64,000 bases of DNA. It comes from a virus. Made by a program: the position numbers and the translations under genes. Position 1 is the first letter of the stretch; every line of letters begins with the position of its first letter. This document shows positions 60,130 through 64,000 of this stretch, piece by piece. Below the pieces are notes generated by a model that had not been told where the DNA came from, ran no database searches, and worked only from the letters and a program-made list of their open reading frames with translations. The stretch lies in the IMG/VR virus record IMGVR_UViG_3300033148_002122, positions 52,753 to 116,752 of that record; one strand, 5' to 3'.

Positions 60130-61098
60130 CTACTTGAGCCAAAAATCAAAATCAGTAAGTTTTTCATCTTCAAAAATTACATACGGTCTTTCGTTCTTTA
60201 TCATTATGAAACCAGGAACCCACATTGGATGCGTTGACATCTGGTAGGCAAGGTATTCTTGTTTATTAGGATCTGCTAGACAACCACTTTCGGCAACAAA
60301 ATACTTACCCGATATATGAGTAGTTACTAGTGCGTGATGTGAGTGGGCGCTTATTACGTTCATCATGTACTTAGTACACAGATCTCTAGGAATATTACCA
60401 CGAATTCTGGAATAGTTTTCAGGGTGACAGATTAGTGTGTCCTCATACTCATCTCCTCTAACAAACATCATTGGATAATTTGATATATTTATGTTAATTC
60501 CTTCGTCTGCAACCTGTTGAAGTACCATTCTAAACATGGTTTTAAATGGAAGCTTCTTTTCTAGCTTTGTCTCTGAACGAATATCGTGATTACCACTGAT
60601 GATATCAATGGTAGTAAATTGTTCTCCGCATTTATTTAAAAATGCTGCACCAATATCTAGCTCATACTCTGTGTCATAGGCAGATATATTGTTAAGACTC
60701 TTGAATCTAGATAATCCTTTGAAGTCAAATAAATCTCCAGCAATTCTAAGTCTTTGTATACCATGTCTTTTAGCCAAGGCCAGCATTTTATTAGCCAACT
60801 CATGGTTATAGAATGGAAGGTGTACATCAGATATAACAATTGAGTCTTCGTATTCAAAGTCCATTATATCCGTATACTCCTCAACAAACGGAATGGGAAA
60901 ACCCTCATACTCTGGATCTAGCGAAAACTGTCCGTGTTTTGCAGCAAATCTGCTTGCGGCTTTCCTCAAAGCGTTTGGCGTTGCCATAATTTTATACTTA
61001 TTAAACACAAAATCAGATACAGTTGCCCATGTCATTTCTGGGCTATGTTCTTTTAGACTTACTATTTCAGCTAATAGTATATCACTATAGTTATTCAA
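60130..61098 (-). CDS. Calcineurin-like metallophosphoesterase with N-terminal HTH-like region
   Basis: A 322-residue protein. The metallophosphoesterase motifs are SDVHLPFYN, RIAGDLFD, ISGNHD, a later His (ICHPE) and AHSHHA, binding two metal ions. The first 55 residues (TWATVSDFVFNKYKIMATPN) look like a helix-turn-helix DNA-binding domain. Related phage proteins sit beside helicase genes and may be nucleases or phosphatases in replication. It lies 9 bases downstream of the helicase stop. Confidence 0.8.
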   Translation of the reverse strand: MNNYSDILLAEIVSLKEHSPEMTWATVSDFVFNKYKIMATPNALRKAASRFAAKHGQFSLDPEYEGFPIPFVEEYTDIMDFEYEDSIVISDVHLPFYNHELANKMLALAKRHGIQRLRIAGDLFDFKGLSRFKSLNNISAYDTEYELDIGAAFLNKCGEQFTTIDIISGNHDIRSETKLEKKLPFKTMFRMVLQQVADEGININISNYPMMFVRGDEYEDTLICHPENYSRIRGNIPRDLCTKYMMNVISAHSHHALVTTHISGKYFVAESGCLADPNKQEYLAYQMSTHPMWVPGFIMIKNERPYVIFEDEKLTDFDFWLK

Positions 61099-61107
61099 GT
61101 TATCTCC

Positions 61108-62418
61108 TTACTCTAATGATGCCGATCTTATTTCTCTAAAGGTCTGTACGTTTTTTATGTTCCTGGTAGTTATTTCTCCTATTGGTCCGTTTCTATACTT
61201 TGCCAGTGTAACCGTAGTCTCTGGCTCTGCATTTCTACGCTCCTCTCTAGGGGCAAACAGGAACATAACTTGATCAGCGTTAGACTCCAGTTCACCGCTG
61301 TCTCTCAAGTCACTAAGTCTAGGCTGTGACTCGTCTTCACGATCATCAATACCACGCTTAATCTGAGACAATAACATAACTGGAGTATGAATTTGCCCAG
61401 CCAGAATCTTTAGCATCCTTGCTACTCCACCAACTTTTTCATTACGGTTTCCAGTAACTAAATCATTGTTAACTAACTGGGCGTAGTCAACAATAATTAA
61501 ACCAAGTTTCTTTTCCAAGAACTTTAGTTTCTTTGCCTTGGCTAGAATGTCACTAAGGTTTACTGTCTGGGAATCATCAATAAATAACTTCCACTTAGAC
61601 ATTCTTTCAATCGTTGTCTTAATGTGTGTCCAATCATTAGCATCAAGTCCTTCACCAGTTTTTAAGTTTACGCTGTTGATTTGAGTAAGATGTGACAGAA
61701 TTCTATTAAACATCTGTTGTTTACTCATTTCTAACGAAAATATAACAACTGGCATCCCCATTTCTAGGTTGACAACTGCTGTCTGGAGTGCCCATTGTGT
61801 CTTACCCATAGATGTGGCTGCCGCTACAATACACAAATCATTATACTCTAGTCCACCCACTATAAAGTCATCAATTGAAGTATTTGTTATAGGACCATGA
61901 TTCACAACTGGTTTTCCATGAGAAGCATTTTCTCTAACATCGTCTAGAAACTTACTATACTCAGCCAAGTCAGCAACTAGGTTTGGCATGGCATCAGTGT
62001 CAGAAGTTAGCTGGATATCACTCAGCTTGCTTCCGTACTGTTCAACAAGTGCTTGTCCTGATGTCTTACCCTCTTCAACTTCGTATACAATGTTGTTACC
62101 AACATCTTTTAATTCTCTCAAAAACTTAACGTCATTCAACGACTTAACAAGAGATAGATACGATTCTCCAGGTGTACCACGGTTTATAATACTCTGGAGT
62201 GTACCCTGCTTATCTATTTCAGAAGAAAATATGGAAGGCACAATTATAGTTGTGCCCTCCTTATATTGACTGAGTATAAATCTAAAGATTTCCCTATGTA
62301 CCGGATCGCTAAAAGAGTTTTCTCGCAAGGCTATATCGTGACGAAACATTGTTTCTGGATTTCTAGACAGAATAGACAGTACATCAGACTCTGCCTCTAC
62401 GTTGTATAGATTTCTCAT
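61108..62418 (-). CDS. DnaB-family replicative helicase
   Basis: A 436-residue helicase. The N-terminal helical region resembles the DnaB N domain (residues 1-130). The RecA-like core has Walker A AAATSMGKTQ (about 199-207), VVIFSLEMSK, Walker B LIIVDYAQLV and LLSQIKRGIDDREDESQP with LRDSGELESNADQV. It unwinds DNA 5'-3' as a hexameric ring and would pair with the permuted primase at 40023. It overlaps the upstream gene by 4 bases (ATGA). Confidence 0.93.
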   Translation of the reverse strand: MRNLYNVEAESDVLSILSRNPETMFRHDIALRENSFSDPVHREIFRFILSQYKEGTTIIVPSIFSSEIDKQGTLQSIINRGTPGESYLSLVKSLNDVKFLRELKDVGNNIVYEVEEGKTSGQALVEQYGSKLSDIQLTSDTDAMPNLVADLAEYSKFLDDVRENASHGKPVVNHGPITNTSIDDFIVGGLEYNDLCIVAAATSMGKTQWALQTAVVNLEMGMPVVIFSLEMSKQQMFNRILSHLTQINSVNLKTGEGLDANDWTHIKTTIERMSKWKLFIDDSQTVNLSDILAKAKKLKFLEKKLGLIIVDYAQLVNNDLVTGNRNEKVGGVARMLKILAGQIHTPVMLLSQIKRGIDDREDESQPRLSDLRDSGELESNADQVMFLFAPREERRNAEPETTVTLAKYRNGPIGEITTRNIKNVQTFREIRSASLE

Positions 62419-62729
62419 ATGTTCTTAAAAATATCTCCTACGTTAATCTTGTCTGGAATGTCAACGCTATTAAGTAACTCTTTCTTGGCAATGCCCTGAA
62501 AATAGTTAAGAATTTCACGCATATTTCTAAGTTCAGGTTTCTTGCTCCAGGTTAGCACAGCTAGTGAAAACTGTTCAACTGCTCTCTTCATAATATCCAC
62601 GCCATAAATTTTACACATCTTTCTCACTCTGTTATAGTGTGAGGGTGTAAACTCAGTAAAACCAAGTTCTGGTATTACTTTCTCAAACAAATCTGCTAGT
62701 ATTTCATTATACTGATCCCTCAGATTCAT
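62415..62729 (-). CDS. Hypothetical protein upstream of the helicase (loader candidate)
   Basis: A 104-residue helical protein starting MNLRDQYNEILADLFEKVIP. Coupled by ATGA to the helicase and overlapping the upstream gene by 23 bases. Position suggests a helicase loader or replication initiator subunit, but I see no Walker motif and no recognisable loader signature, so this is inference only. Confidence 0.5.
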   Translation of the reverse strand: MNLRDQYNEILADLFEKVIPELGFTEFTPSHYNRVRKMCKIYGVDIMKRAVEQFSLAVLTWSKKPELRNMREILNYFQGIAKKELLNSVDIPDKINVGDIFKNI

Positions 62730-63555
62730 TATCAGTCTCCTTTAATTTTTCTGTAAGTGCCATAACCTCTCCTGTACCTAGTTCTTTCATCTTTGATACA
62801 GGTCTGCCCAACACTTCTGGACAGATAACATATAAGTCAGGTGCCTTCATCTTATGCTTTTTCATCACTACCTTTAGAGCTATTAAGGCATTTGTGTGCG
62901 TAACTAGGTCATCTTCTTTCAAGATAACTGGTGTTTCCTCTGGCTTTTTGGCCTCTGGTTCCGACTTACTATTTTTAATTACCTTCTTTATTTTCTTGCC
63001 TGACTTTTCGTTAGCAAGAGGATCAGAAATAAACTGACTACCTATTCCTATGTCAATTCCACATCTCTTTTTGGCATCAGCTTCCGCATTCTTCCACAGG
63101 GAAAGCACACCCTCTGCTGATAGGTCATACATTTCTTCACTAGGAATCTCTGAAATAGGTAAGCCCCTAAAGCCTTCCTTAAATCCTTTATTAGATAGGG
63201 ATTCAACGCCTTCTCTGATTATGTTAAACCCACACATTGGAATAACAAGCATTTCTCTAACTATAAAATGGTAGTCAATACCATCAAGTACCTTGTCAAC
63301 TCTGCGGGACAATTCAATAAAGTTGAATTCCGTGTGTCCAAAATATAGGTTAAGCAGGTTAATAACCTGTGTGATAGACACGTATTTATAGGACTCGTCT
63401 GGTGAATCCTGCGGAATAATTTCATTAATAGCGGCCTCAAATCCATCCATTGCCCCAGTTTCTAGCGTCTTATAATATAGGCTACTGGCTATTTCATTCG
63501 CTTCATAATCAGTATACTGAAGCCTCTCCCATACTGTTTCATACATTTTCTGCAT
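62707..63555 (-). CDS. Probable Rad52-like single-strand annealing protein
   Basis: A 282-residue protein. The N-terminal half contains YKYVSITQVINLLNLYFG and, later, KNAEADAKKRCGIDIGIGSQF, which resembles the A-x-x-D-A-x-K-R-x-x-x-x-x-G-x-x segment of the Rad52-type annealing fold. The second half is a Lys-rich linker and a small C-terminal domain. It would anneal complementary strands, alongside RecA. The assignment is moderate; a different phage replication factor is possible. Confidence 0.5.
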   Translation of the reverse strand: MQKMYETVWERLQYTDYEANEIASSLYYKTLETGAMDGFEAAINEIIPQDSPDESYKYVSITQVINLLNLYFGHTEFNFIELSRRVDKVLDGIDYHFIVREMLVIPMCGFNIIREGVESLSNKGFKEGFRGLPISEIPSEEMYDLSAEGVLSLWKNAEADAKKRCGIDIGIGSQFISDPLANEKSGKKIKKVIKNSKSEPEAKKPEETPVILKEDDLVTHTNALIALKVVMKKHKMKAPDLYVICPEVLGRPVSKMKELGTGEVMALTEKLKETDNESEGSV

Positions 63556-63913
63556 CTCCTCTTCTTAATACAAAAGATTGTAGCCCGTATTTCCTGGCTA
63601 GTTCAATCATCATCTTAGTTCCTCTGCTATTATTGTATGACAGGGCAACCAAGACATCTCCGTACTCAGCCATCTGTATATTCCTGAGATATCCTGCTTT
63701 TTTCCCGTGGGTATCCCAATCGGCTGGGAATTTCCTTACCGGGATTCCGTACTGGGCTGCAAACTGTTCGCCCATACGGTCCACGCCATAGGCACACCCA
63801 GATACTACCTCTGTAATTCTGGATATACCCAGGTTACTAAATGCTTTTTCAACAGCGTATTTAACATCTTCGTAGGTAAATCCCTTGCGACTACCTGCAA
63901 TAATTACCTTCAT
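63539..63913 (-). CDS. YspA/cpYpsA-related SLOG-family protein
   Basis: A 124-residue protein with the SLOG pattern: MKVIIAGSRKGFTYEDVKYA, VVSGCAYGVDRMGEQFA, VRKFPADWDTHGKKAGYLRN and the end LRRGDAENV. These Rossmann-like proteins bind nucleotide-type ligands; the exact ligand is unknown. Several SLOG members act as sensors or enzymes in nucleotide signalling. It overlaps the RNA-ligase-like gene by 4 bases (ATGA) and the downstream gene by 17. Confidence 0.8.
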   Translation of the reverse strand: MKVIIAGSRKGFTYEDVKYAVEKAFSNLGISRITEVVSGCAYGVDRMGEQFAAQYGIPVRKFPADWDTHGKKAGYLRNIQMAEYGDVLVALSYNNSRGTKMMIELARKYGLQSFVLRRGDAENV

Positions 63914-64000
63914 AGAAAGTCACAGGTTTTAATCTTGGCAATAATTCTTCTACCCGCTCTGCTAAACATTTCAATTTCTGGACGGATAACTAAGCCTTCA
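63910..64000 (-). CDS. RNA-ligase / nucleotidyltransferase, C-terminal fragment (cut by window)
   Basis: Only the last 29 residues lie in the window. They contain EGLVIRPEIEM and IAKIKTCDFL. The EG-x-V-I-R-P and K-I-K pattern is nucleotidyltransferase motif IV and V of the RNA ligase (Rnl2-like) and DNA ligase superfamily. The gene begins to the right of the window. Its stop overlaps the SLOG gene start (ATGA). A DNA ligase cannot be excluded. Confidence 0.6.
   Translation of the reverse strand, partial: EGLVIRPEIEMFSRAGRRIIAKIKTCDFL

Noticed and set aside
1-64000. CRISPR array or integrase/attachment site
   Set aside because: No regularly spaced short repeats with spacers and no integrase-type gene were seen in the window.

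Overview
The window looks like part of a large, AT-rich, tailed double-stranded DNA phage genome. By eye it is about 40% G+C apart from one island. Reasons: a run of very large tail and fibre genes, dense operons with stop/start overlaps, a phage replication and nucleotide set, eight tRNA genes, an intein, a free HNH endonuclease and many small hypothetical genes. Capsid, terminase and portal genes are not here and both window ends cut genes, so the genome is larger than 64 kb. A heptose-kinase-like gene and a heptosyltransferase-like gene point to a Gram-negative, LPS-bearing host (inference).

Layout. Positions 3-24042 (+ strand) carry seven virion genes: a fibre with a 14-residue-period coiled coil, a small beta-rich protein, a beta-helix spike, a 1711-residue protein joining a subtilase-like domain to a glycoside-hydrolase-like domain, a small tail protein, a PA14-bearing hub-like protein and a 2240-residue fibre. 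Positions 24053-28121 (+) carry a glycosyltransferase, a nucleotide-sugar dehydrogenase, a B12-binding radical SAM enzyme and NAD synthetase. From 28114 to the right edge almost everything is on the minus strand. First come a glycosyltransferase, two PD-(D/E)XK nucleases and a DEDDh exonuclease. A G+C-rich island with internally duplicated coiled-coil genes follows (about 31990-34260). Then come sugar-kinase and glycosyltransferase genes, a 3D-domain wall enzyme, a primase with permuted domain order, ThyX and RecA (35048-43065). Positions 43080-51670 hold a tRNA, small-gene and structured-RNA zone with three near-consensus sigma70-type promoters, a sugar reductase, an aminotransferase and a Tat-lipoprotein DUF362 protein. 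Positions 51783-55145 hold an exported glycan-degradation pair. Positions 55154-64000 hold nucleotide metabolism, recombination and replication: class II RNR with intein, dUTPase, RuvC-like resolvase, phosphoesterase, DnaB helicase, a possible annealing protein, a SLOG protein and the end of an RNA ligase.

How it works together. The right arm supplies dNTPs (RNR, ThyX, dUTPase), replication (primase, helicase) and recombination (RecA, resolvase, possible annealing protein, nucleases). The left arm supplies host-recognition and surface-degrading virion proteins. Scattered glycan genes suggest remodelling of the host envelope, while the secreted lyase and the glycosidase-like lipoprotein suggest that the infected cell also exports glycan-degrading enzymes. 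The strongest candidates for something new are the permuted primase, the tRNA-like structured RNA at 46023-46113, the DST tripeptide enrichment across four virion genes, and a glycosidase-like domain shared by a virion protein and an exported lipoprotein.
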